Both the position numbers and the translations under genes were made by a program. A stretch of DNA of 64,000 nt from Nemania diffusa (Eukaryota; Ascomycota; Sordariomycetes; Xylariales; Xylariaceae), in the NCBI GenBank assembly GCA_038501195.1, contig JBBPUQ010000002.1:3782001-3846000 (forward strand), given 5' to 3'. This document shows, in pieces, positions 48,199-59,323 of this stretch (position 1 is its first letter; each line of letters starts with the position of its first letter). The notes below the pieces were generated by a model. It saw only the letters and a list, made by a program, of their open reading frames with translations, did no database searches and had not been told where the DNA came from.

Positions 48199-50702
48199 AT
48201 GCCTGCCACCCCAGAGTCTCATCACTCCGGCGATGGCAGCTCGACCTACAACCAGTCAACTCCGATCGGCGCCTCGGTGGCCAATACCCCACCAGATCCG
48301 GACTCCTCCATCATCAAGGTCACCCGTGGTCACAGCTGCGTCCTCTGCCAACAGCGCAAGGTGCGATGTGACAAGAAAAAGCCATGTTCCAATTGTGTCA
48401 AGGCCGGCGTCGACTGCCGTGTCGTGCCACCCCAACCTCCGCGGCGAAGGAAGAAGCGCATTCCCGAGCGCGACCTCGTTGACCGCCTCAGGAAGTACGA
48501 GGCCTTGTTGTCTCAGAACGGCATCGAGTTCGAGTCCCTTGGTACCGACATAAAAATCACTGACCCCGGCTCCGTCGAAGAGGGCGACGAGCTCGACCCA
48601 GACTTCACCAGGCAGAGATCCAAAGCCTCGCCTGCTGGTCCAGATTCTGATGTCATTTCTTCAGCGGGTGAAAATCTCCATAGACCGCGGTACGTGGTAT
48701 CTCAGAGTCTTCCAAGTATAGTGTCTCAATGTTGCACGTGCTAAATGAAACATGGCAACAGCACATTTAGATGGTTCCCTTTTCAAAAAGAGGTACATCG
48801 AGTTTACTTGCCCCCTCCACACTTCTGCCCTGACCCGAGTCTAGTTTCGAGCGCATACAGATCCAATTCCAGACTCTTCTGAGGAGGAAGACGTCGGGTC
48901 GACCATTAATCACGCTTACGATCAAATGTTCGGCAACGCGGATGGTTTTCCCTTTGCGGTCGGTGGCCAATCTCATACCGTCACCGACCTACACCCGTCA
49001 TCAGGAGTCGAGATTTTTCAATTATGGCAGATATACCTGGACAACGTCAACCCCCTTCTTAAACTCACTCACACTCCAACCTTACAAGTGCAGATCATTG
49101 AGGCGTCGAGAAACCTTACAAAGGTCTCGAAAAGTCTTGAAGCTTTGATGTTTGCCATCTACCTCATGGCAATCACAAGTCTTACCGACGATGAAGCAGA
49201 GCAGTTATTTAACGAGTCGAAATCGAACTTGCTACTTAAATACCAACATGCTACGCAACAAGCTTTGTTCAATGCCGGGTTTATGCGTATGCCGGATCTA
49301 ACAGTTCTGCAAGCTTACTTATTATACTGTGTAAGTATCCTTTCCCAGAGCTAGGTCTTCTTCTAATCCTAATCAGTACCAGATTGGCGTTAGGCAAAAT
49401 ACAGACCCACGGTCCCTGTTCTGCTTAACGGGTATGGGTGTTCGTCTAGGCCAACGCCTTGGTCTACAGCGAGACGGTGCCGAATTTGGATTCTCACCAT
49501 TCGAAGTAGAAGAGAGGAGGAGACTTTGGTGGAACCTGGCTGGCTTTGATAGACGCATAGGAGAAATGTGCGGATCGACCATCACAGCCATCTCAACTGG
49601 CGGCAACTGTAGGTTGCCGCTCAATATCAACGACGCCGACCTCAATGCGCATGCCAAAGATCCGCCTCCTCCTCATTCTGGCGCTACCGAAATGATATTT
49701 GCCCTCACGAGGCTCGAGTTTGCCAAGGCACCAGGGAATGACAAAATGAAGGCTCAACTCTCTGCCGCCAATCCACAAGCGGTAACCAATCTAGCCGACC
49801 ACCGCCTCTCGAGCTACCTCGACCAATTTGCACACTACATGGATGAGACATATCTGAAGTACTGTGATCCAAAGATACCTATTCATTATATGACGCTCCT
49901 CATGACGCAAGCCAGCATTTGCAAGATGAGGGTTCACTCCGGGTTCTTCCGAGTCGCAATAATGGCCCCTTCCCAGTTACCTGCAGCTGAGAGCGAGGCC
50001 CTTCTAATCGAAGCCATACGGATGATCGAATATGACAGCTTGATGCAAGCTCATGAAAGGCTAAAGGGCTTCATCTGGTACACAAAGATGTATTTTCCTT
50101 TCCCTGCATACGTCTGTCTTTTGAGTGAGCTCCGGCATCGTACCACAGGTGACTTATGCGAACGCGCTTGGGAAACAATCTTTGAGCATGCAGAGAGGAG
50201 AAAAATGATGACCACGACACGTACGCCACTACACCTCGCTTTCAGTGCACTGTTCGTACGGGCTTGGGACGCCAGAGAAGCCGCCGAGGTCGCAAATGGC
50301 CGTACTCTAGCCCCGCCAAGACTAATTACTCTAATGAGACAAATCGACGCTCAGAGGCCCAAGAAGGCCAAGGACAAAACACCGGTGCCAACGCCGTCAC
50401 CAAAAATGCCAGGGGCCAGTGATGGATACACCTCTGCACCTGCATCATCATCATCTGCACCAGCAGGAAACCTTGTGCCTAATGCGGCAATGTACAATCC
50501 TGCTGATATGTTCAACAACATGCCGCCCGCGGATATTAACAGGCAATTTTCCATGGTATTTCCGGACGTCAATTTTGGCGGCGAAATGGACTGGAATTAT
50601 CTCATTCAAGAATATGGCGGGTTCATGCCTCAGCAAGGCGTGCATAACTTTGGCATGTCGCCAGTGTTACAGGATCCTACACAGGCTGGGTCTTGGCAAT
50701 GA
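48199..50702 (+). CDS. Zn2Cys6 transcription factor with fungal_trans domain, three exons
   Basis: The model is 48199-48693, 48845-49330 and 49383-50702 (766 aa). The second intron (GTAAGT ... TACCAG) is well supported because it restores 'YLLYCIGVRQNTDPRS'. The first is less sure: GTGGTA as donor and CTAG as acceptor keep the frame, but a better-looking GTACGT donor at 48690 does not fit the phase. The DNA-binding domain is complete, with cysteines at 47, 50, 57, 63, 66 and 73 (CX2CX6CX5CX2CX6C), a basic linker 'PPRRRKKRIPERD' and a short coiled region. The middle holds the fungal regulatory domain ('MGVRLGQRLGLQRDG', 'FEVEERRRLWWNLAGFDRRI'). The tail is Pro/Ser/Asn-rich and may activate transcription. 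Targets are unknown; the divergent MFS exporter is a reasonable candidate by position only. Confidence 0.88.
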
Positions 50703-51630
50703 ATGTATACCGATACTTAATGTCGATCCGGCCTAGAAGTGTATAATAATGAGATGACGAGGTACCACCTGAGCTGGCTCGAGGGAACATAGCTTCACGA
50801 AAAATATTATTCAGCATATGTATAACAAACACACGCAATCCTATTTTTAGTACAGTCACATTCAGGGCGAGGCTTATACCCTAATCTGATTTCCTACCCC
50901 ATACCATATACTAGTGGGATGAATGTACATAGAGATAATGGGCGTTATTGAAATCAACGTACCTACGTGTTTATTTCTATTCTTGCTGATGTATAATAAT
51001 AAATGCACATGGCCACATAACTACACACTTGTTATGGTATTTGTTTGACCCGTGTGCCTACTCATTGGTTATCTTTTTGTCTTCGAGTAGTGAGGGATTT
51101 GTTTGTAGCAATTCTACAATCTATCTACAATGATGATTATCTCAACATGCCTAATTATACAGCACCTTTTTTCTTCAGATATATATTATTCCAAACTTAT
51201 ACGAGGGCAGATAAAAGAGTGTTTTAAGCAGAGGCGCATACTCTACATTACACAATTGTACCAAAAAAAAATCTATATGCTCTAGGTACTGCGATCTTCT
51301 TTCTCCAGTCGCCCTAAAGCGTCCCATCTAACGCACGGCCCTAGAGCGATCGCGTAGGACATTGAATAGCCGAAGAACTCAGGCCTATATCGTCTTAATC
51401 TAATACCGATTATTTCTGGGGTTAGCATGCCAAACGTAGGAATAGGATACCACAAGAGCACGCGTACGTGCCACGAAGTCATGTGCCACACTTACGCAAA
51501 GCCCCACAGGATTATGCGTATGCTCAATAGTTTTAGTCAAACCCTTACACTCCAGCTATAGGAGTCGACAAGATGCTACCCACCATGAATCAGGCATGAC
51601 GCCGGGTCGTGATGGATTCTAGATTCGAAT
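50703..51630. other. Intergenic spacer
   Basis: No gene recognised in this AT-leaning stretch between the regulator and the tRNA. Confidence 0.55.
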
Positions 51631-51703
51631 GGTTTCGTGGTGTAGTTGGTTATCACGTCAGTCTAACACACTGAAGGTCTCCGGTTCAAGTCCGGGCGAA
51701 ATC
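51631..51703 (+). tRNA. tRNA-Val (AAC)
   Basis: A cloverleaf folds cleanly. The acceptor GGTTTCG pairs with CGAAATC (one G-T), the anticodon stem TCAGT pairs with ACTGA around loop CTAACAC (anticodon AAC), and a TCCGG/CCGGG T-arm encloses TTCAAGT. It has no intron. A T-run shortly downstream (TTCTTTT at about 51717) would end Pol III transcription. Confidence 0.95.
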
Positions 51704-52150
51704 AAGATGATTCATTCTTTTGCCCAAATATCCTAGATAGGATTTACCCTTTTTTTTTCTCGTCGAAATCTAATCACCGCATCTATACCCACTACTATGC
51801 TTAATATATATGCATTGAAATCATCATGATAGATAGGTGAAACTCTACCAACCCTGCTTTCTTGTGCTATAATAGTTAATAAGAAGTTACGATATGCTAT
51901 CTAGAGTCCGCCTATATAGGGATTCCCATATAGATAATTCCATCTAGCAGCCTTCATTCGATGAGATCTTGTCGGAAGCTTGCGTTAGGCTACGGAAACC
52001 GCCGAACTCAGCACTGATTCGCACTACCAATCGGTACTTGTCTTTCAACACAGCGAAGCCCATAGACCATCGTGTGTATGTTAGTAACAACTCATTTGAG
52101 TAGGGTTTGGCCTTAACTGCTGTAATACAAGTGATTGATAAGATCGATCT
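51704..52150. other. Intergenic between tRNA-Val and the 2OG oxygenase gene
   Basis: Contains the tRNA terminator and presumably the promoter of the oxygenase gene. No other feature recognised. Confidence 0.5.
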
Positions 52151-53317
52151 ATGGCTACCGTCAGCGCTGATACGATTCAAATTCCCGGGGGTATTCGGCC
52201 CACAACCGAGTTACGCCTCTCCTCCGGCAACGGGCCCGTCTCTAGGACTGTGCTGAAGACGCCTGTACGCGATGCACTCCCATCCGAGATTCCTGTCATC
52301 GACGTTTCTGGCATTTTCAGCAGCTCCAAAGATGATCGCATGAATGTGGCTCGCCAGATCCGAGACGCCGCAACCAACAACGGGTTCTTCTACATCAAGA
52401 ACCACGGCATCCCGTCCGAGATACCGGAGGCGGCCTGCGAGAGACTGCTGGAGTTCTTCCGGCAGCCGCGAGAAGTCAAGGAGCGCGCCCACATCCGCCA
52501 CTCCAAGTACTTCAACGGCTACAAGCCGCCGAGGTCGCAGCGCATCAACCCGTTCGAGTCGGTCGACGTGCGCGAGACCTTCTCCTGGACCTACGACCCG
52601 CGGTACGACCCGTCGGTCCCCGACCCGGCCGCCATCCCACCCCACATCGCTAAGTATCTGCGGTGCGAGGAGTTCTATTGGGAGGCGACGGCCAACCTGC
52701 CCCATTTCAAGGAGGCCATCGTCCGCTACTGGCGCTCGTGCCTCGCCGTGGCACGGGCCCTCGTGCGGTCCTTCGCGCTGTCGCTCGACCTGCCCGAGGA
52801 CTTCTTCGCGGCCAAGTTCACGCACCCCGACGCCGCCCTCGCGCTGAACTACTACCCGCCCTTACCCTCCGCCGCCGCGGTGCAGCAGAGGTCGTCGACG
52901 GAGCAGCAGCAGGGGGGGGACGCCGAGGAGGTGTCCATCGGCTCGCACACCGACTTCCAGCTCTTCACGATCCTGTGGCAGGACGGCAACGGCGGGCTGC
53001 AGGTGCTGAGCCGGCAGGGCCAGTGGCTGCACGCGCGGCCGGTGCCGGGCACCTTCGTGGTCAACATCGCCGACTACCTGCAGCGCATCACCAACGACCG
53101 CTACGTGAGCACGGTGCACCGCGCGCAGAACCGCAGCGGCCGCGAGCGCATCAGCATGCCGTTCTTCTTCGGGTTCAACCTCGACGAGAGCTGCGGCGTG
53201 CTCGACGGCTGCGTCGCCGAGGGCGAGGAGCGGAAGTACGGCGAGATCAGCTGCGAGGAGTGGGTTCAGAGGCGCGCGAGGGCGATGCATAGGGAAGGCG
53301 AGGCGCTGGGCAAATGA
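52151..53317 (+). CDS. 2-oxoglutarate/Fe(II)-dependent oxygenase (IPNS-like)
   Basis: A 388-aa intronless protein with ATG at 52151. It belongs to the isopenicillin-N-synthase-like superfamily. The N-terminal DIOX_N part reads 'IPVIDVSGIF' and 'ATNNGFFYIKNHGIP'. The double-stranded beta-helix carries the iron triad His266/Asp268 ('SHTDFQLFT') and His323 ('STVHRAQN'), plus the 2-oxoglutarate-binding Arg333/Ser335 ('RERISMPFF'). It should hydroxylate or desaturate a small molecule in the cytosol. A Gln/Gly-rich insert (about 246-260) sits before the first iron ligand. From about 52380 on, codon third positions are almost all G or C, unlike every neighbour, and long open frames appear on the other frames as a result. 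Substrate unknown. Confidence 0.92.
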   Translation: MATVSADTIQIPGGIRPTTELRLSSGNGPVSRTVLKTPVRDALPSEIPVIDVSGIFSSSKDDRMNVARQIRDAATNNGFFYIKNHGIPSEIPEAACERLLEFFRQPREVKERAHIRHSKYFNGYKPPRSQRINPFESVDVRETFSWTYDPRYDPSVPDPAAIPPHIAKYLRCEEFYWEATANLPHFKEAIVRYWRSCLAVARALVRSFALSLDLPEDFFAAKFTHPDAALALNYYPPLPSAAAVQQRSSTEQQQGGDAEEVSIGSHTDFQLFTILWQDGNGGLQVLSRQGQWLHARPVPGTFVVNIADYLQRITNDRYVSTVHRAQNRSGRERISMPFFFGFNLDESCGVLDGCVAEGEERKYGEISCEEWVQRRARAMHREGEALGK

Positions 53318-54459
53318 GTGGTAGATGCTACCCCTGGTGATCGATGCTTCTGACCTTGTGCGCTATATAGGGTGTGAGACATCCTATGCCTATCAAAAGA
53401 ACATGTGCTTCGTGACCTTAGTGTCTTCTAAGTGCCTTTTCTTGCATGTTGCGCATATTGTAGCGCAAGAGCTAGAATACCTAGTTGTGCTTTGAGAATC
53501 TCGGTAATGAGGCAGGTAGGTGCCTCCTTTTTGCTCAGCTGTGCATTGTACATCGTAGATGGTAAAAGGTATATGTGTCCGTGCCTTTAATCGCTCTGGT
53601 TGTTTTCCTCTTCACTTCTCCAAATCTCAACTCTAGGCTTAAAGCATCTTGTACGAATTTTAGCGAGAACTCCGGCCTCCGAAACCTTTGAGTCGGTTCA
53701 ACCCGAAGAATATTCCTTGGCGTCTTGCTTCTTTAAAAGGTTCTATCCCCCCAACGGTCCCCCCCAAATAATATTCACGAAGAGGGTAGTGCATTATATA
53801 GTGTTAATATCAGGTAGTTCTAGTAAGAATACGCAGCATAAATGATCTATTTAATTTCACCTTATGATACAATCATATGTTGCTTAAGCCTTTGCTTCGA
53901 TATGCCTTAAACATACCTATTCTTAAGCTTATTACATCAACAGCCAGGTGGGGTATTGTGAGGAAGTGGTACATCATTAGATTTTTATGTTGAAAAATTA
54001 TACTAGCAGCGCAATAAAGTGGTGGTTTTTTTTTTGGGGAGGGGGTGGGCTGCTTGACTTAAAAAAAAGCAAGCATTAGTTAATAAGATTAATTAGATAT
54101 AAATACGCCTGTTTTTTATAAACAGAATATTTTTGGGTTTTTTCTACAACATTATTACACAATGTTGTATATAATAAACAGCGTACAGCTCAAAAAGGCT
54201 ACAACTGAAGTAGCCTGGCCAGCGCCATGTTGTCCTATCCTGTCAGTACAATAAGAAAAATACTGCTAGCATCGCTGTCAACAAGGGCATGATGTGAGGG
54301 TTAATAGAACGAATGTACGCATGTACGCTTCGCGCTGTACTCTGCGCACTGTAGGTCCCTTAGTGGGTCCGACTCTATGTATCTTACCCTGCCCACTATT
54401 AGTCCATACGAAAATTCCTCAACCAGTATAGCAAGGTTCTGGCATCGAATTCAGAAGTA
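53318..54459. other. Intergenic spacer
   Basis: No gene recognised. AT-rich from about 53830, with a T-run/G-run tract at 54026-54049. Confidence 0.55.
54026..54049. repeat. T-run plus G-run tract, copy 1
   Basis: Ten T, then GGGGAGGGGGTGGG. A close relative follows tRNA-Ser at 54550-54575. Confidence 0.7.
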
Positions 54460-54540
54460 GGCTAGGTGGCGGAGTGGTTAACGCGGTAGACTCGAAATCT
54501 ACTTCCTTCGGGAGCACCCGTTCGAATCGGGTCCTAGTCG
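54460..54540 (+). tRNA. tRNA-Ser (CGA)
   Basis: The acceptor GGCTAGG pairs with CCTAGTC (one G-T), the anticodon stem GTAGA pairs with TCTAC around loop CTCGAAA (anticodon CGA), a long variable arm TTCCTTCGGGAG marks a class II tRNA, and the T-arm ACCCG/CGGGT encloses TTCGAAT. No intron is seen. Confidence 0.95.
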
Positions 54541-54549
54541 TGTTATTTC

Positions 54550-54575
54550 TTTTTTTGGGGAGGGGGGGGGGGTGG
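54550..54575. terminator. Pol III terminator of tRNA-Ser within T-run/G-run tract, copy 2
   Basis: A run of T starting about 10 nt after the tRNA-Ser would stop Pol III. It runs directly into GGGGA and then a run of about 11 G, repeating the arrangement found at 54026-54049. Confidence 0.65.
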
Positions 54576-55426
54576 CCCACCATATACTATGATCAACGGC
54601 GTAGTACAGTACTCGACTAGGACTTTAGGCTAATAACGCCTATGAGTCAGGAGCGGTGCTAGTGCCCCAGTCAGCTAGACGAGTACTGCCTATGGTAGCA
54701 AGGGAGTTAGTAAAACCGACCTTGCCTTCGCTGTTATTAGCTCATTCACAACTCATGAGTGAAAAAAGGGGTATTGATATAATGTATTCCTGATAACTGA
54801 TGCTTGTTATAGAGGACAAGGGTACTTTTCTTTATTAGGGTCTATGAGTACCACAATCACATCCCACATCCCACAATGCCTTCCAGCTTATGGCCGATCC
54901 CCATATAGAGAATATGTTATACATTTCTCAGTTGCCACGGCATTCCAAAGACGCCTATTTCCTTCCTCATGAGTTAATGCACTAAATAGATCGTAATATA
55001 TAATTTGGGTAAGATTAAAGCTTACTAAAGGATTGGAAGATGATGTATATAGCTGGCGATTTCCTGTTTGTGTGTGTCTGTTCAGTAGTTTGTCTCTTAT
55101 GAGTCTTAAGATTTGAGTGGCGGCTCAGAAATCACAGTGTTTTCGCTAGCCCCGAGGAGTACATAGACCATTGTAGGGGTTATACCGTTAGTGATAAAGG
55201 CGGAGACGAGCCAGAATATTTATTTCGACTGTGGTCAATCCAAAAGGGAGCAAGCACCAGCAGACTTACTTCGTGCTTCAGAGATCCACACGAAGTTAGG
55301 AGCACTTATCTCTATAGAGCTGCTTGACCCGCCCCTGAGGGATTGCCAACATTTGAAGGACGTATCAGAAGATACTAATGAATTAGCATTTGATTTGAGC
55401 CATCATTTGCAACAGCCAAATATATG
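54576..55426. other. Intergenic and possible pseudogene upstream part
   Basis: No intact gene. From about 55130 short frames look faintly coding and may be the decayed upstream part of the chromodomain gene, but no domain can be recognised there. Confidence 0.45.
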
Positions 55427-55771
55427 GATGTTGATAAAGATTATGAAGTTGATCGTATATTTGAGCGCTGCAACAAACCCCATTTCCTCTTTAGATAGCT
55501 AGAAGACGGGAGCCACTGGTAGGTTCATCAGAAGCACAGTAATGCAGACTTGACCCAGAGCTTTAGAGAAGGTTATACAGGATTTGAACACGGTGTAGAC
55601 AAGGTACTGGGCACTCGGAAGCGACGCGGAAAGATTGAGTATCAAATTTGCTGGCTTGGCCGTCCGGTAGACGATGATACGTGGGTTCCAGAAAAAAATA
55701 TGAGTTTGGAGTTGGTAGAGAAACATAAACCAAAGAAGGTTGCATTAAGGGAGCGAATGTCACGGTACTAA
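55427..55771 (+). pseudogene. Broken double-chromodomain gene
   Basis: One frame carries two chromodomain-like segments. The first, from 55427, reads 'DKDYEVDRIFERCNKPHFLFR' and then hits TAG where a Trp (TGG) is expected, followed by 'LEDGSHW', another TAG and 'VHQK'. The second reads 'FEHGVDKVLGTRKRR', 'KIEYQICWLGRP' and 'DDDTWVPEKNMS', containing the aromatic residues that form the methyl-lysine cage in HP1-type domains, and ends at a normal TAA (55769-55771). TGG-to-TAG changes are what RIP produces. No ATG precedes the second half in frame. Chromodomains occur in heterochromatin proteins and in chromovirus integrases. With two in tandem and no integrase core visible I lean to a host-type gene, at low certainty. 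Confidence 0.6.
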
Positions 55772-56501
55772 ACCTCAAGGAGGTTAGAACTACAGCACGG
55801 GCCTCGGCCCGGTCTATACAAGCCAGCAGAATAGGCTGTACAGGTTTAGATAGAACTTCCCTCCTCGTGCAATAACAATAAGTCATATCTGGCACAATCA
55901 ACAGTCTGAACTGGAACAGCGAAGGAGATATCATATAAAGCTTTAACTTATTTTTAGTCTCTTTTTCATAATATAGAACTCTAAATATCTGTATAAATAT
56001 TGTTTTAATTGCCTTTCAAGTTAATTCTATTATAGCTATATGTATGAGATAAATCATTCAAATCAAATAGCTTAGTGAGGATTATACGCAAAGATAGCTT
56101 AATTTTTCCTCAAACGGATGGCAGCCGAAATCTTGTTAACCCATCGCGCAGTGCGCTTATTGCGGCTATTGAAATGGAACGGGCACACAACCCAAACCGC
56201 ACTCCAGAGGATTGGCCACGGACATCTTAATCACCTCTAGGGATTTAAAGGGGGAAAAAGTGTCATTCTGGGAGAACAATTGTGTATTCTTAGTGTTGCT
56301 GGCCCCTATGAGCCAGTATGACCGCCATGACCTGCCTTGAACATCTACGCTTCTAGACTAGCTAAATATGTAGGGAAAAATTCAGACTTGATTTGACTTG
56401 GCTAATCAACCTAACCCCCTTGCAACTGTGTTGTCTGTAATGTCTCACTATTATGCTGTAGCTGGTCTGTAATAGATATGTTAATATACTTGTACATAGA
56501 T
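55772..56501. other. Intergenic spacer
   Basis: No gene recognised. The 3' side of the receptor gene lies here; a GTACGT near its stop leaves open a further 3' intron and exon. Confidence 0.5.
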
Positions 56502-59323
56502 TCAGTTTGGTATAAAGAACGTACCTTTCGAAGTAGTTAATAGTTTTATGTTATCCAGGATAAGCTGAGTTTTTGGATGATTTGATCCATATATAGTTTG
56601 ATACCCTTTTAGAGCTTGCTGGTACATCTCCTCGGCTTCTTTTACCTTGTTTTGCTTGCTATATAAGGTGCCTAAGTTACTAACTGTAAAAAGGGTCGAT
56701 ATATGGTTAGGCCCGAGGGTTTTTTCTTTGCCTTGTAGCGCACGTTGGTATACCTCCTCGGCTTCTTTTAGCTTGCTTTGATCGCTGTATAAAGTGCCTA
56801 AGTTATTAACTGTAGTAAGGGTTGAGATATGGTCAGGTCCGAGGGTTTTTTCTTTGCCTTGTAGCGCACGCTGGTACATTTCTTCGGCTTTTTTCAGCTT
56901 CCCTTGATCGCTGTATAAAGTGCCTAGGTTGTTGACTGTAGTAAGCGTTGATATATGGTCAGGTCCGAGGGTTTTTTCGTAGCCTTGTAGCACACGCTGG
57001 TATAGCTTTTCGGCTTCTTTTAGCTTTTTTTGATCATTGTATAAGATGCCTAGGTTATGGACTGTATTAAGGATCAAAATGTGGTCAGGCCCGAGCGCTT
57101 TTTCGTAGCTTTGTAGTGCACGCTGGTACATCTCCTCGGCTTCCTTTAGCTTGCCTTGCTCGCTATATAAGGTGCCTAGGTTATTGAAAACCCAGCTCGC
57201 CTCGTCATCTATGATTCCATATAAAATTGCCTTAATTTGTTTTGCGGCATGCTGAAAAAGTCGTCTTTGTGTTAACCACCATATATCAGAATCTATGCCA
57301 GGGACATGCGATGCTATGCATAGAATTGCAAACTTTGCTAGTTCCACGCTCCGTTCTCGGTTTAAGATATGAGTCATCCAGGAATGAACACAGCTATGAA
57401 CGCTATATCCTCTTGATTCTATCAGCTCGTCTGTCGAAGAGTCAACTTCAACAAGCCCATAGGTACTCAAAGTTCGGATCGTATGGGTAAAACTAAGCTC
57501 GTCTTTTGTTATTTCATAAATCCATTCTAGGCTGTGTGCACGATGAGATTGAAGCAGCTCAAGCCAGATGTCCTGATTGTCAAAATACGCCCATAATCGA
57601 AGTAGTGCAGCTGAATGTTTGTTTTGTCTCTGGATTTGATCAAAGGATAGCTGCCACGTGGAATAAAGGGTTCGATTTTCATATGAGTCTAGCTCAGGGC
57701 TCGTTATTTGTAGTTGCGCCCAGGAGTCTTTATATGAACGAAGGTACGATCCGAAAGTTGTTGACGTCTGTTCAAGGTATGCCCCAGCGGTAGCTAGTGC
57801 AAGAGGAAGACCGTCTAGCTCTCTAGCAAGGTTTACAGCATCGGGTTCTAGTAACTAGGTTAGATTTATACGTAAGTTAGTTTCAATTTGTGGCTTACCA
57901 TTGGTTAAGCCTTTGCGTCTCGATGTAGTTGATAGAATTTTAAGGCTATCGTCTAGGTTCTGCATCTTTAACATCCGAATAGTGTGGCCAATCTTAACTT
58001 GAGATGACCTAGTAGTAATAATGATAAAGCCTTGATACGATTCTGGAAAGTACTCATGGATATTGATAGCGGTAGGGTCTGTATTATATGGTAGCTTAGG
58101 GTTGTCATAGTTGTCATAGACTAGAAGCCATCGTGAGTTGCTCGGCAAGCTCAACCAGGCCTTGACGGCGTCGATCGTCTCGTTTAGATTCTCCTGTAAG
58201 TTTAGGCTACTCACTCGGCTAGCTGAGGGATGATGTCGTTTTATTTGGTGGGCTATCCTGACAAAGCTTTGCTTTAGAGAACTTTCGTCCTTGATATTTA
58301 GCCAGAAGACTGCTGAATAGTTGTCCTTATGTCGTTTCATATACTCGATGGCTAGCTGAGTCTTGCCCATTCCCCCAAGGCCGTGGAGGACTACTACTCG
58401 ACGATCGCCATCACTCTGGAGTCTCTCATACATCTCAGCAAGCTCTTCTTCCCTCGCTACGAAGTGTGCAATTTCTGGCACGCCATGAAGGCTGAATGGC
58501 ACTGAAAACTCTTCATGTTGACTCCCTGTATACATTAATGTTAATACCTCGATATCTATACGATAAATGACTTTTGCCTGCCTTTTTGATCTTTCACTAT
58601 CTCCTCCCAAAGCCGTTTTAGCGCTCTTGCTTCTCCTTCGCCGTAGATTAGAGGCATCTGAGTTTCGAAGATGCCTAGCATGGAGTACGCCTTGTCCTCA
58701 GGTATTGTAGTTTTCCTTCTTTCTGCCCATGCCATCCGTTCCGAGGTCGTGAAGTGAAGCAATGGCTTCCCTCGAAGCGCCTGATCCGGAATACCTGTAA
58801 TGTCGCAGATGATTCGTTCCAATGATTTCTTGTCACCTAGTAGCGTTCCTTCTCGCGAGTAAAAGTCAACAGTCTTCGGTGCAATGAGCTCTTGAAGGGT
58901 CCATCCGCGTGTAAACCATCGGCTTTGCTCCAGCTGTAGCTCACAGTGTCGATTGTTATGCCGACCGCCGTCTTGCATCGCCGGGCTTGAGACGTCCTCG
59001 AGATAGGCGTAGCATTTGGTCGCATCACGGTACCAACGGAACATGCTGTTGATAGATTCTGTGAGTTCGGCACTGCTGGACTTGTCGATGCAGCAGGTGT
59101 CGACCCAAAAGTGTTGTAGGCCATCTCGCTTGGCCTGTTCGCCGCAAAGGCGGATCTTTTCGAACCCAAGCTTGTGTTCTCCGATTCCTTGTCCGAGGTC
59201 TTCGTAGGTGACCTCGTCCGAGCCCCAGGTGTGGGACAATATCGCGTACGGAGGAATGTTGGTGCCTAGTGGGTAGTTTGTCAAGCTGAGTAAGCCTGTA
59301 CTATTGTAACTTAGGAGACGCAT
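56502..59323 (-). CDS. HET-NB-ARC-TPR receptor-like protein (fungal NLR)
   Basis: The model has three exons, 59323-58562, about 58508-57899 and 57847-56502, about 905 aa. The second intron (GTAAGC ... TACTAG) is solid and restores 'DAVNLARELDGLPLALATAG'. The first is uncertain: GTATAG at 58561 and a phase-compatible GAG acceptor at 58509 work, but the acceptor is weak. Residues 1-254 form a HET domain ('YAILSHTWGSDEVTYEDL', 'WVDTCCIDKSSSAELTESIN', 'RGWTLQELIAP'). Next comes an NB-ARC domain with P-loop 'GLGGMGKTQLAIEY', Walker-B-like 'WLLVYDNYD' and 'ELDGLPLALATAG'. The C-terminus holds five 42-residue TPR units. Such proteins sense a non-self signal through the repeats and trigger HET-domain cell death during heterokaryon incompatibility. 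This is family knowledge; the ligand here is unknown. Confidence 0.85.
56565..57194 (-). repeat. Five 126-bp in-frame TPR repeats
   Basis: Five consecutive 126-bp (42-codon) units on the minus strand, consensus 'NNLGTLYSDQGKLKEAEEMY' followed by 'QRALQGKEKTLGPDHISTL'. By eye units 3 and 4 differ at 5 of 42 residues and about 16 of 126 bases; the outer units are more divergent. The tandem form should let unit number change by recombination. Confidence 0.9.

Noticed and set aside
52211..53292. Long frames opposite or out of phase with the 2OG oxygenase (52211-52825, 52344-52847, 52663-53292, 52862-53290).
   Set aside because: They are by-products of extreme GC3 in the real gene; none has a recognisable domain, while the sense frame carries all catalytic residues.
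55191..55502. A 103-codon frame upstream of the chromodomain segment.
   Set aside because: It begins with GTG, shows no domain, and is in a different frame from the chromodomain coding sequence it overlaps.
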